Assembly (NCBI RefSeq): GCF_000715075.1
Contig: NC_134096.1
Span: forward strand, 122,580,643-122,644,642
From: Nicotiana tabacum
Lineage: Eukaryota > Streptophyta > Magnoliopsida > Solanales > Solanaceae
Direction of reading: 5' to 3'
Length of the DNA: 64,000 bases
The position numbers and the translations under genes are program-made. The notes below the pieces were generated by a model, which did not search any database, was not told the origin of the DNA, and saw only the letters and a list, made by a program, of their open reading frames with translations. Shown here in pieces: positions 35,020 to 45,046 of this stretch. Each line of letters begins with the position of its first letter. Within the stretch, counting starts at the first letter, position 1.

Positions 35020-35370
35020 CGGAGGTTCTGCGGCCGCACAATTTCATGTGCGGTCCGTACTTTTCTTCAGCTTGAAAGAAGTGGAAATCTGCGGCTGCAT
35101 AATTCTGATCTGCGCCCGCACTGCTTTCTTTCTGCGATCCGCACAATTCTGAGTGCGGCCGCACCTTGCTCTTCTACGGTCTGCACAAATGTGAGTGCGG
35201 CCGCACAATAATTGTACGGTTCGCACTTTGAGATACAGGTTCTCTGAACTTTTGCTCTAACCCAGCTTCTGCAGTTGCACAATTTATGTGCGGACCGCAC
35301 TTTGCACATTTCTCTGATGGGAATTTCTTTACGACCTGCGACCGCAGATGATATTCTGCGGTCTGCACTT
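35020..35370. repeat. Array of TGCGGNCCGCA palindromes in the Athila 5' LTR
   Basis: Same array as at 18541-18905, with changes such as TGCGGCTGCA and TGCGCCCGCA that look like C-to-T decay or its repair. Confidence 0.88.
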
Positions 35371-35563
35371 CTGAGCTTTTGTGCCTGTTTTTGTCCTTGA
35401 GTTTAGATTACTCATTCTTGAATTGGATTTCATCTTGGAGCTCATCTTTCAATATTCCTGTAATTAAGCATATTTTATCAGTTTTTGGGAACACAATTAA
35501 GCGTTTTTGGACTAAAACGAAAGCTAAAGAGCGCTAATAAGTAGTCAAAATCCCCACTTATCA

Positions 35564-36664
35564 CTTACCTCAAGAATCCCTTCGAAATCCCTCTCAAAAA
35601 CCGCCTAAGCCCGAGCTTGAAAAGTTCAAAAGTAAGAAAATCTCGAAAACTCTCAAATTTAAACACTACCCAGTTCTTTCGCACCTGCGGAATCGCTTTT
35701 GTGGAAAATACTTCGCTTCTGCGGAAGTCACTCAAGTCCACAGGCTCCGCACCTGCGCTCCAGGTTACGCACCTACGGAAGCGCTTCTGCAGCCTATGAT
35801 CCGCTTCTGCGGAAGCAGCCTACGCACCTCTTCTCCGTATCTACGGAGCCTTGCTCGAACCTGCGGGCTCGAAGATGCGGATTACCCCTCGCATATGCGT
35901 CCTACCCCAGGCCAGCCCAGCTCCGCACCTGTGCAACATCCGCCGCACCTGCGGCATCGCATCTGTGACCAAGACCCTCGTAGGTGCGATCACACCAGAA
36001 GGCTCCCAGTTCAAGCAATGCACTAAGTCTCATTTTCGATCCGTTAACCATCCGAAATCAACCCGAGGCCCCCGAGATCTCAACCAAACATACCAACAAG
36101 TCCTAAAATACGATACGAACTTTGTCGAGCCCTCAAATCACATCAAACAACATCAAAAACATGAATCGCACCCCAATTCAAGCCTATTGAAACTAAAGAA
36201 ATTTCAACTTCTACAAACGATACTGAAACCTATCAAATCACATCCGATTGACCTCAAATTTTGAACACAAGTCACAAATGACATCACAAAACTACTCCAA
36301 CTCCTAGAACCCCAATCCGAGCCCGGTATCCACAAGGTCCTCTTTCGATCAAATTTTTAAATTTTTAATTTTCACCATTTCAAGCCTAATTCCACAACGG
36401 ACCTCCAAATCACAATCCGGACACGCTCCTAAGTCCAAAATCACCCAACAGAGCTAACGGAACCCTCAAAACTCCATTCCGGAGTCGTCTACACATAAGT
36501 CGATATCCGGTCAACCTTTTCAACTTAAGCTTTCGACCTTGAGACTAAGTGTCTCAATTCATTCTGAAACCTCTCCGGATCCGAACCAACTACCCCGGCA
36601 AGTCACATAGCAGATATAAAGTATAAAATGAGCAGTAAATGGAGGAACCGGCTGGGTCGTTACA
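35564..36664 (-). repeat. Minus-strand Tekay-type LTR (right piece with its 5' terminus)
   Basis: Ends at 36664 with TGTAACGACCCAGCCGG read on the minus strand, the usual start of this LTR type. It contains a CGCACCTGCGG-like cluster at 35670-36000, as does the LTR at 2997. It continues at 17583 across the Athila insertion. Confidence 0.75.
35670..36005. repeat. Cluster of CGCACCTGCGG / GCTTCTGCGGAAGC palindromes
   Basis: Repeated near-palindromes (CGCACCTGCGG, CGCTTCTGCGGAAGC) in both orientations, matching the cluster at 3680-4005 in another LTR of the same type. Confidence 0.7.
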
Positions 36665-36780
36665 TGAATCCTCGTACCTATAACCAACTACCCCGTCAAG
36701 TCACATAGCAGATATAAAGTATAAAATGAGCAGTAAATGAAGGAACCCGCTGGATCGTTACATGAATCCTCGTACCTATA
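36585..36780. repeat. 98-bp tandem duplication across an LTR terminus
   Basis: 36585-36682 and 36683-36780 are two copies, differing at a few positions (GGCAAG/GTCAAG, GGAGGAACCGG/GAAGGAACCCG, GGGTCG/GGATCG). Each holds the LTR end (...TCGTTACA) plus 18 bases of outside DNA (TGAATCCTCGTACCTATA). Confidence 0.95.
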
Positions 36781-38982
36781 AAAACATTTGGGGGCGATGA
36801 TCTTTTTGTTTTTTAATTGCATTTGCCTCATCCAACAGTTGCACATGCAATACCAAGCTGCCGCATATGAGACTAAGTCTAATAAATCATTGCTGCAATC
36901 GATAATTTCTTCGATACAAATCAAATTTTATTAGCTCGAAAGAGAAGCCATGTCAGTTGATTCATGTGCCCTCAATTTATATAAATGATACGGTTATTCT
37001 ACATTATACATGAAAAGAAGACAAATAAAAAGAATATCACCTTCTTCTAGTTTGTTCGCTCAACTTTGTAAATAACGAAGTGGCTGAATTTCGAGTTACT
37101 GACCGCATCTCTATTTGCGTTATCTCCGAGATTCAAGAAATTAAAGTAGATTAAAGAAAGTGATGAGCAAGGGTAAAAGTTCGGATCTTTGAGGGGCAAA
37201 TGTCCTATCCTTGCTATTTGAAACCTTATTGCTACGCGAGGCCTTAGCAGCTTATAAGCCGTCAGTTTATAAACGGTTCGAAATCTTTCAGTTCACGAAT
37301 TAGCTTTTGAAGTCGAAGTTAGACAGGTTCATGACAATATATGTTAGAACTTGGACTAATGAGGTCGATGAAATCGGAACTAGGGTGGTTCATTCGTCAT
37401 AAATCGTGTCACTGTCTTCTTTTCCTACAAAAATTAAACCCAAAAGTATGCCACCTTAAACATTTTCATAAAGTAAAAAAAAAATTGTTGTAAAAAAATG
37501 GATACGATGAAAAGCTGTCAAAATTATTTTCAAGTGTTTTTTATCAAAGAAAAAGTTAATGACCTATAGCAGCAACAAAAGGTAGGAAGTAAGGAAAGAG
37601 TTTAGCAACAGTTATAACTAGTAAACAATGAAAAAAATGTTTTTATGTTGGGGAAACTGGAAGCACATATTATAAAGCCTGAGCACAAAGTGCAGGAAAA
37701 TTTGACTAGAAAAAGAGTTTGAAAAATAATGTCGACGTCTTTTCGTCATATCACACCCGTTCATAAGTTGCATACAGTTTTTTATAATTCAACCTGAAGA
37801 GCATTAAACTAACCTCAATATTAACATAATCAATTTTTGAACTGCAAGGACGTGTTCCGATTAGAAAAATCTTCTACTGGATATACAAACCAATGTAATA
37901 AAAGAGATAAAAATTCAATGTAGACGCTCAAGGCAATGCCTTAGACCCGTAGTAAAGTAACAAATCCATTATGCTTTTGTCAAATTAAAAAATCTGAAAG
38001 ATTCAGGAGGAGCATGTTCCTTTGTATTAAAAACAAATTAGAGTAAAGACAAAAACCTGCTATGCCCTAACAAGCACATGAACAATAAAGCTGACAATTG
38101 ATACTTCATTATTCTATGCTAAGTGCTAACAGAGAACCCATGATTGTATTTGTCACCAACCTGGCATGCTCTCATCGTATAGCTCATTGCTCATATCATC
38201 AAGTACCAAATCTCTATGTATGCCCACATGGATAATTAATTCAAAACAAAAAGGAACAGATAGAGCAAATCTATTAAGATTGAGTAGACTATAATATTAA
38301 GTATTGTCGGAGAATATAAACATAAACAATTAAAACTCAAACGTATACGCAAGCTTGTTCATTTGAATAGTTGAGTCCAACTTGAGCTGGATAAGATTAA
38401 ATAGTAGTAATAAATAGACGAGCAGAGTTGAAACTCCATACTTTGTTTGTAAATGATCACTTGGTACATTCATTTGTAGCCCTAGTAAAAAGTGGCGTAT
38501 GTGACATTAATTATCGAATTTAACTGAACCCAACGTTCACTATCAAGAAGATAAAAATTGAATTCATCATATTCAAATGTTGGATCCGCCCTTATTGGTA
38601 GATGGTATTAATATTCAATATTAAAATGGAAGGACTATAGGAACTAGAGGAATCACAGGAGGACAGAGCTCCACATGGCAAAAGTCAACACCAGCTAGAA
38701 GAACATGCTTAGTTAGGGAACTACATTACTTAACAAAAAGGAATTTCAGATCTAGAATCATTAAGTTTAATTTTAAATCTTCTATGCGATTACATATACA
38801 ATTATATTTTAAATCTTTTGGGTGTACATACACATAGTTCGACCCAACAATTACCAGTTCAGTTGAATTTGTAGGAAAAGTTTCTAAATCCGCCTCTTAG
38901 AGTGATGAGGATGTTGGAAAGGAAAGATGAAATAAAGCAACATGCATGTTCACGAATTTAAGATACATTACATGTGATTTCC
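36781..38982. other. AT-rich intergenic DNA, no gene seen
   Basis: No frame with recognisable motifs, no convincing splice structure and no repeat ends were found on either strand. It is the longest stretch of the window without an identified mobile element and may be host intergenic DNA. Confidence 0.5.
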
Positions 38983-38991
38983 TCTGTTTAT
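38983..38991. other. 9-bp target duplication of the MULE (left copy)
   Basis: TCTGTTTAT, identical to 49403-49411. Nine bases is the length characteristic of Mutator-like insertion. Confidence 0.95.
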
Positions 38992-39231
38992 GGCCTAATA
39001 CATGCTGACACACCTAAAATTGACACTATTTTTCATTTAGACACTTAAACTAGGTCTCTTTCCATCTGAATACATTTCGTAGGCATATAATATACCAATT
39101 ATACATGTTTTATGCAGGTGGCATATAGCGTGAGTTACATCCTATTTAAGCACGTGAGAAGAAATTTTTCTACTGATATATGTTTAGTAACGATAACATT
39201 TGTGAAGTAACGGTAATTCTTTATATCTCTC

Positions 39232-39239
39232 TATTTAAA
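39232..39239 (+). promoter_or_regulatory. TATA-like box of the GRF gene
   Basis: TATTTAAA lies 131 bases upstream of the GRF start codon and is followed by a pyrimidine-rich leader (CTTCTCCTTCTCTTCTTTCTCTC), a common plant arrangement. It lies just inside the left inverted repeat. Confidence 0.35.
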
Positions 39240-39369
39240 CCCTAATTCTTTTCCCTATTGTAAAAAATCCAATTTTGCTGCTGCAGCACTTCTCCTTCTC
39301 TTCTTTCTCTCATTTCTGTTGTCGCCGAGTTTATTTAAGTGAAGGTTGAAACTTAGTTAATATCCATTA

Positions 39370-39683
39370 ATGTCGAACTTATCGGAATCGACGAACTTGT
39401 CAATGTCACCTTGCGCTACTGCTCGAATTTGTAAGTGTGGTGTTTCTCCAAAATTGAATACTTCATGGAACCAACTAAACCCAAGTCGTAGGTTTTTTGC
39501 TTGCAAAATCGGAAAGGTAAATTTTTTGTTCTTAATTGTATCATGTTTTATTAATTATTTTCTTTGATGATAATTGATCAAATGTATTTGTTGTTTTTGT
39601 AGAAAAAGGGTGGATGTGATTATTTCTGTTGGTATGATGATGAGATGCCAACTCAAGCAAAGAAAATAATTTGGGTTTATTAA
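39370..39683 (+). CDS. Small GRF-type zinc-finger protein carried by the MULE (two exons)
   Basis: Exon 1 is 39370-39516 and exon 2 is 39603-39683. The 86-base intron has GT at 39517 and AG at 39601-39602, and the frame is kept. The product is about 75 residues. A GRF zinc ribbon starts near residue 20: CKCG, then TSWNQLNPSRRFFACK, and after the splice GGCDYFCWYDDEM. That keeps the C-x-C and the two later Cys positions and the conserved NP-x-R-R-F. GRF fingers are known from DNA-end enzymes and from small plant proteins of unknown role; a nucleic-acid-binding role is inferred. It points toward the transposase gene. No stop interrupts it, unlike the transposase. A longer third exon cannot be excluded. 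Confidence 0.75.
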
Positions 39684-40074
39684 AGAGAGTCAAAGCTTTT
39701 GAAGGGGAGAAGGTTCAAGCAAAAAAAAAGTCTGATCCTTTTGACCGTTGTTGTTGTATTGTTGCTCGTTTTATGGAAACTGTAGGGCTGATGTTCGGCC
39801 GTGATCTTTAGGTGTTGTTGCTGATGTCTTTAGATGTTGGTGCATTCTTGTGTTTTGATGTGGTTTGCAGATTAGTTTGGTTGTTTTAGGTATTGTTGTT
39901 ACTGCACTTTTGTAATCTTAGTACTGCTATGTAATATTGTATTTTGAATGTAATAAAAAGTTATTTTAGTTGTTGTTGCTGCACTAAAGTTATTTCAATT
40001 GTTATGGAATCAGATGGAAACACTTGCTATCTTAGACAACTGAATGGAACCACAATACACTACAAGAAAATTGG

Positions 40075-40400
40075 TCTTTAGCGAGGGAAAATTCAGTCGT
40101 TAAAAGTCCATATCCAGTCGATAACGACCAGAGAAAATCCGGTCGTCACCGGTCGTTAAAAAGCCTTGACGTTAAAAGTTAACGACCGTATTCCATCCCG
40201 GTCGTTAAAGATCTTTTAGCGGCAGCAACGTTAAAAGTTAACGACCGTATTCCATCCCGGTCGTTAAAGATCTTTTAGCGGCAGCAAGAAATCCGGTCGT
40301 TGCAACTCCTTTTTAACGGCCAGTTTGCCTTTCGTTAATTGTATGTCATTTTCACAAATAACATTTTTAACGGCCAAGTTTTCCTTCGTTGATATGTGAG
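40075..40400. repeat. CACTA left subterminal repeats with a 59-bp tandem duplication
   Basis: Many copies of GGTCGTTAAA / TTAACGACC in both orientations. A 59-base unit (ACGTTAAAAGTTAACGACCG ... TTTTAGCGGCAGCA) is duplicated at 40169-40227 and 40228-40286. In CACTA elements such words bind the TNPA-type protein. Confidence 0.85.
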
Positions 40401-40630
40401 TTTAATATTATTTTTTGGTAATTCCCAAATAGTAATCATTATTTCATATGTTTTCACATGTATATAGAAGAACACATACAAAATACTCAATAATTATATT
40501 AAATATCATTGTAAATTACAAAGAACTAAAAATCACATAACCAAATATATACCATCCAAATTGTACAACACTATTTTTACAACTCCTAAAAAGGAAGAGA
40601 AGAATTATGGCGTGCACAAATGGCAACATC

Positions 40631-40754
40631 TCAAACAATCCCTAGAAAAACAAAGTTCCTCTTTGGCTTCAACTTGTTCTTTAACATTTCCACCGCTTCA
40701 ATTTGCTCTGCCGCACTATCTTCAAGGGAAGATTTATTAGCTTTCAAATTTGAC
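40631..40754 (-). pseudogene. Exon-like segment 1 in the CACTA element (last exon, with stop)
   Basis: On the minus strand a polypyrimidine-AG (TTGTTTTTACAG) is followed by an open reading ending in TGA at 40631-40633. It encodes NKSSLEDSAAEQIEAVEML then KNKLKPKRNFVFLGIV. Glu/Lys-rich, helical, of unknown family. A related segment lies at 41762-41858. It may be the last exon of a captured host gene or of the element's own gene. Confidence 0.45.
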
Positions 40755-41761
40755 CTGTAAAAACAATAAGTTCAAGCTAGTTTAGTAAGAAAACTTCTCC
40801 TAGCTCATTTTGTTTACAGAACCAAATGTAACATTTCGATTACTAGGTTGCTACTACTTAGGATGTGAAAGAAAACTTCTACTGCAGAGCTCTTACTTGG
40901 GAGACAGTTGTATCAAGAAACCTACAGAATTAGTAATCATATTCTACTCAAGCTGAAGCTTTTTGTGACCTCTTTCCACAAATCAAATGAGAGATGAAAT
41001 TGAAATTGCAGCCTCGGTTACAACTACCTCTATTAACAAAAATTTCTTACTCGTCAAATTTCTTGGTGTCTATTTAATTAGCATGCTGTAAATTGACTGG
41101 ATAAAATATTTCATAACCATATATTACAAAAGGTACAAAAAAAAAAATTATTTACGAGTGCTTCAGGGAAAAAATGAACAGTGGCTGATTAGATTTTTCC
41201 TATTTCTAGTTGAGAAACTAGAGCTAGCTTTGATTGGATATAAGTTTATCAACCTATTCTTTGATTTATAATTCATAAGCTCTGAAGAAATTATCAAGTT
41301 GCTAGTAAAATCAACAGTCCTACCCTCCAGTTGTATTTTCTATAACAGAACACTATTATTAGAACTGATACTACAAGCACGATGATCGTGGGTAATGACA
41401 GATCTTCTAAATAATCTGAAGATATTAACATAGACGCAACATGAATTAGAAAACGTAGTAGGGATGAATAACAATGTCGAAGTATCCATCATATATCATA
41501 ACAGGTAAATGTACTCATACAGACTAACGTCTTAAGACCTATTGACTCAGTTTCTTTACTTGCTTCCTCTTTAACTATACAAATTATGAATTTATAAATA
41601 TTAGATGCAAAGCTTACTGAAAGATTTAAAGCTCACAGTAAATTACCATGTCCCAAAAGAGAGACCTGGGATCATCTCTAACAGAAAATGACGCCACCAT
41701 AAATTGTCCACGAAAATAGATATGAAGCCATACCTTAAATATTTCTGACAAACATAATATA

Positions 41762-41858
41762 GGTCCTCTTGTGCTTCAACTTGTTCTTTAACATTTCAGA
41801 TTCTTTTACTTGCTCCGCACTTTCTTCAAGGCCAGGTTCTTCATATCATCTTCTTGAT
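41762..41858 (-). pseudogene. Exon-like segment 2, a diverged duplicate of segment 1
   Basis: A similar acceptor (TTTTAACAG) precedes a frame reading EEPGLEESAEQVKESEMLKN then KLKHKRTYIMF, clearly related to segment 1 (E-M-L-K-N-K-L-K-x-K-R). An in-frame TGA lies near its start, so it is not expressed as one frame. Confidence 0.45.
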
Positions 41859-44549
41859 CTGTTAAAAGAATATGCTTATGTTAGTTTAGTAAAAAACTAC
41901 TAATACTTGAACTAGAAGAAAGGTGGAAATCATTATTAACCACAATCAAGACTTTGTTTTTCCTTTCTTTTGTCTTTTAATACTTTATTTACAAGAAATG
42001 AGTCCATTATTTCAGTTGATAAGTAAAACTACCTATTTCATAAGTCAAAATCTTACAGATTTTATACTTTCGCAGAGTTATAAACATATCTCAAGATGAT
42101 AAAAACTCAAAATGAAAGACTATGGTGTGGTTTAATTCATACCAATATTTGGAGAAAGTGTACCTTTTCATCTTTATCGAGTAATTTGTGCGCAAAGTGC
42201 TGGCTATCCTGAGATGTTACAATGTCTAGAAAGATCAGTTTATAGTTAATCTGCCACCAGTTTATCAACAAGGTAACAGGATTTTTCGAGGAAATGTGTT
42301 TGACATCTTTAGAAATTAGTTATATAACCTTTTTCACCCAGAAACCAAGAGGGCGGTTCCTTTAAAAAAAAGACCATTATTAACAATTGGTGAAAAAATA
42401 AATATCATCTTTAACGGGGAACTGCTTCGATCATAGTTGAAGACCAATAAAATCCATTCAAATCATCAAAAGAAGAACAAGATTAGAGCAGAGCGCTAGT
42501 ACAATATAGGCATGCAAAACAGGAGAAAGAAACTGTTAGAATACTAATACCGAATTGGCTCAAAAATAGCATTGTGTGATATTGTCTAATTCTTTTATTT
42601 TTTTTTGGGTAAGTAGCATAAGTTCGTGTGTAATTCTAATCTCAATACTCTTCTCCCAAGCAATCCTTAGAATCTCAAGTAACTGGACGTGCTATGTTAT
42701 CAATTAATTGATCTATTAGTGTGCCTAAAACATCAGCAACATTCAAGTTAAACTTCACATAAGCTATCTCACATTACTGTTACAAGATGAGCTTAACTAA
42801 TTAACACATTGGCTTTATTGTCTCGCATATTAATATTATTAATTAACTCAAACACTCGAGATTAGAAAATATCACATCCAAAGATCGAAAGAAACACATA
42901 TTCTTGCATCAAAGGCTATCGCATTGAACAATGAAATGTCAGCCTTAATATCTTGCATTATAGCCTTTATAGAATCCATTTGGAACTCTAAAGCTTGCCC
43001 TTCTTTACAGAACCTCAATTGTTTGTTTAAACGTCATTTCACCAAAATAACTCTCTCCTAAAAGAGCTTACATTTAAGCCCGAGAAATCAAAAAATTATC
43101 CAAAAGCATAGTTGTATAGAAACAATCCTATTCAACAACTCAAAACTAGGATTACTGTTCACATTTAGTTTAACTAACACAAAATTAAATGAAAAGAAGT
43201 GGCTTCATGCCTTCATCTTTTGTCAAGAAAAGGAATTCACAAGAATGCTATAACCAAGAAAGAAGGTGAAAACTGAACCATATGTCTAGGAAGTCTCGTT
43301 GATTTCCAAATATCAGTAGATAAGCAAAATAAAGTTAGATATAACATGCAGAACTAAACCTCTGCCATTCAACACTTTTTAGCTACTTTTTAAACAAAAA
43401 GGAAAAGAACGCCAACAACTAATGCTTTTTGCTAAAGCTTGTTGCACCTGAAATTGGTACATCATAAACTCACATAATTCAAGGTAAGTCGAGTAACTCC
43501 AATTCAAGATTGATTACTAATATTTCTTGTCTAATGACATAACAAAAAATCTAAAAGGCTCATACTATATGTAAAAAGTCATCACACTGGTAAACAATTG
43601 ACAATATGTTTTATATTTGAGGCATGTAAGGTGTTATTCATTACTTGAAGTACCAAGAAAGTGCTGATTTACGAAAGATTAAAAAAAAAAACCGGAGATC
43701 CACAAGCACACAAAATAAATTGAATGATAGGTTAATCTCTAAAATTTAATTGGCACAACAAAAACAGAAAGAAAATGTAAATATGTGCCTAATCTTTGTG
43801 GAAAGGTTTACTAATGCTTCTATATGATAGGAGTACTTTTAAACATACTTGTTTACGTATGCAAGAATACATGTGTCAACAACTTCATAGAATGGAGGAG
43901 CAGATAGCTATGGCCTTTCTGCCGAAGCCACTGGATAGGGCGGCAAAGTTACCAGCGATGTCATTTTTTACTGCACGCTCACAATTTGAATCTGATTATA
44001 AAGATCATCTGTTTATTTACAGCATTCTAACATCCCCAAATTAGAATCCTAGGTAAAAATTATAGAATCCTAGAAATAACAGAACCATAGTTACCAGTTT
44101 ATAATCAATTACCTTTTTGAAGCAAAGGTGGGCCTTCAAAGTAAACGAAACCCAATTTCTGCATTCAAATACTTGGTTAAGAACTCCGCGAATCGAACTG
44201 GAATATCAAGCAATGCCACTTTAGAGAAACCTAGCGGCAGAAATGAAGCTTCATTTATTTGAGATTCCACAAATCAGTCGAAATTTACGCTATATAAACA
44301 AAAGAAAATTCTAGATGAACAATGAGCGGAGAGTTTAAGAACAGAGTTAAGCGTGTGTTACTTATATTCATGAAATTAAGCAAGAATATCGTTTAATATC
44401 AACTAGAAAATCTATAAATGTAGAGAATAAATCTGTAAATCGAGAATTTTCAAGTAGGAATATATTCAATTTGATTTTCAGCGAAATTCTATAATACTGG
44501 AAGTTACTACTGTAAAATGGATTTAAGGAGAAAAGATGGCGAAGCTTAC

Positions 44550-44640
44550 CGTGAGGAGAACAAACCCTAGAGAGGTGCAGAGAACTCAAAATCGCAACGA
44601 GAGGCGGTCCAGGTCGTTTCACTTTAATTAGAGAGAGGAC
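44550..44640 (-). other. First-exon-like segment with splice donor at the right side of the CACTA element
   Basis: On the minus strand GGGTTTGTTCTCCTCACG is followed by GTAAGC (donor at 44549). This looks like a plant 5' leader ending in a first intron and would start the transcript whose last exons are at 41.8 and 40.7 kb. No function recognised. Confidence 0.35.
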
Positions 44641-44699
44641 GTGGGAGTGGGAGTGGGATTGGGTTTGGAGGGGGAGGGGGAATTTGGAAAAAGACTGCC

Positions 44700-44911
44700 C
44701 TTTTTTCTTTTTTAATTGCTAAAAATTACTTATGTTTTAACGAAGGAATAGTATACTTTTAACGGTAAGATATTTTCCCCTCGCTAGTGTTGAATCAAAA
44801 CTTGATTTTAACGTCCAGAATAATTTTTAGCCGTTAGAAGTATACTTATAACGACCGGTTTCATGTCCTTTCGTAAAATAGTGATCACTAAAGATTAAAT
44901 TTCTTGTAGTA
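44700..44911. repeat. CACTA right subterminal repeats
   Basis: TTTAACGGTAAG, TTTTAACGTCC, AGCCGTTAGAAG and TAACGACCGG, mirroring the words at the left end. Confidence 0.75.
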
Positions 44912-45046
44912 ATAGTTTAGTTCTTCAAAAACTAAATCCCAAAATATAATAGTTTGCTGTTATCTTAGAGTTAAGAATAGACCTTGACTATATATAATTG
45001 TTTGTTGCTATATAATCATATAGTCAAAAAATAAGTTCCTAAAATA

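Larger units (their letters stand above)
17584..35563 (-). mobile_element. Athila-type Ty3/gypsy retrotransposon, minus strand, 18 kb including a nested LTR
   Basis: Two LTRs (17584-19098 and 34066-35563) start TGATAAGTGGGG on the minus strand and frame gag, protease, RT, RNase H, integrase and a post-pol ORF, all on the minus strand. The PBS, TGGCGCCATTGACGGGGAGC, is of the kind known from Athila. A 5-bp target duplication, CTTAT (17579-17583) and CTTAC (35564-35568), has one mismatch. A solo LTR (25129-29710) splits the pol gene. Without it the element is about 13.4 kb, usual for Athila. The coding regions carry stops, shifts and lost catalytic residues. Confidence 0.93.
34066..35563 (-). 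repeat. 5' LTR of the Athila element (1498 bp)
   Basis: Runs from TGATAAGTGGGG (minus strand, 35563) to GAGATCA (34066). It aligns throughout with 17584-19098. It keeps the TATA box that the other LTR has lost. Confidence 0.92.
40058..44911. mobile_element. Non-autonomous CACTA (En/Spm) element nested in the MULE
   Basis: Starts CACTACAAGAAAA at 40058 and ends TTTCTTGTAGTA at 44911; the last base should be G, so the terminus is mutated. A 3-bp target duplication, ATA, lies at 40055-40057 and 44912-44914. Subterminal repeats of GGTCGTTAAA and AACGACCGG are present at both ends. No TNP2-type transposase was found in 4.85 kb. Some segments look like exons of an unrecognised gene on the minus strand. 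Confidence 0.93.

Noticed and set aside
43796..44041. 82-codon plus-strand frame in the CACTA element (MQEYMCQQLHRMEEQIAMAF)
   Set aside because: It has a faint likeness to the coiled end of plant CACTA proteins but no domain could be recognised, and the minus strand here also looks exon-like.
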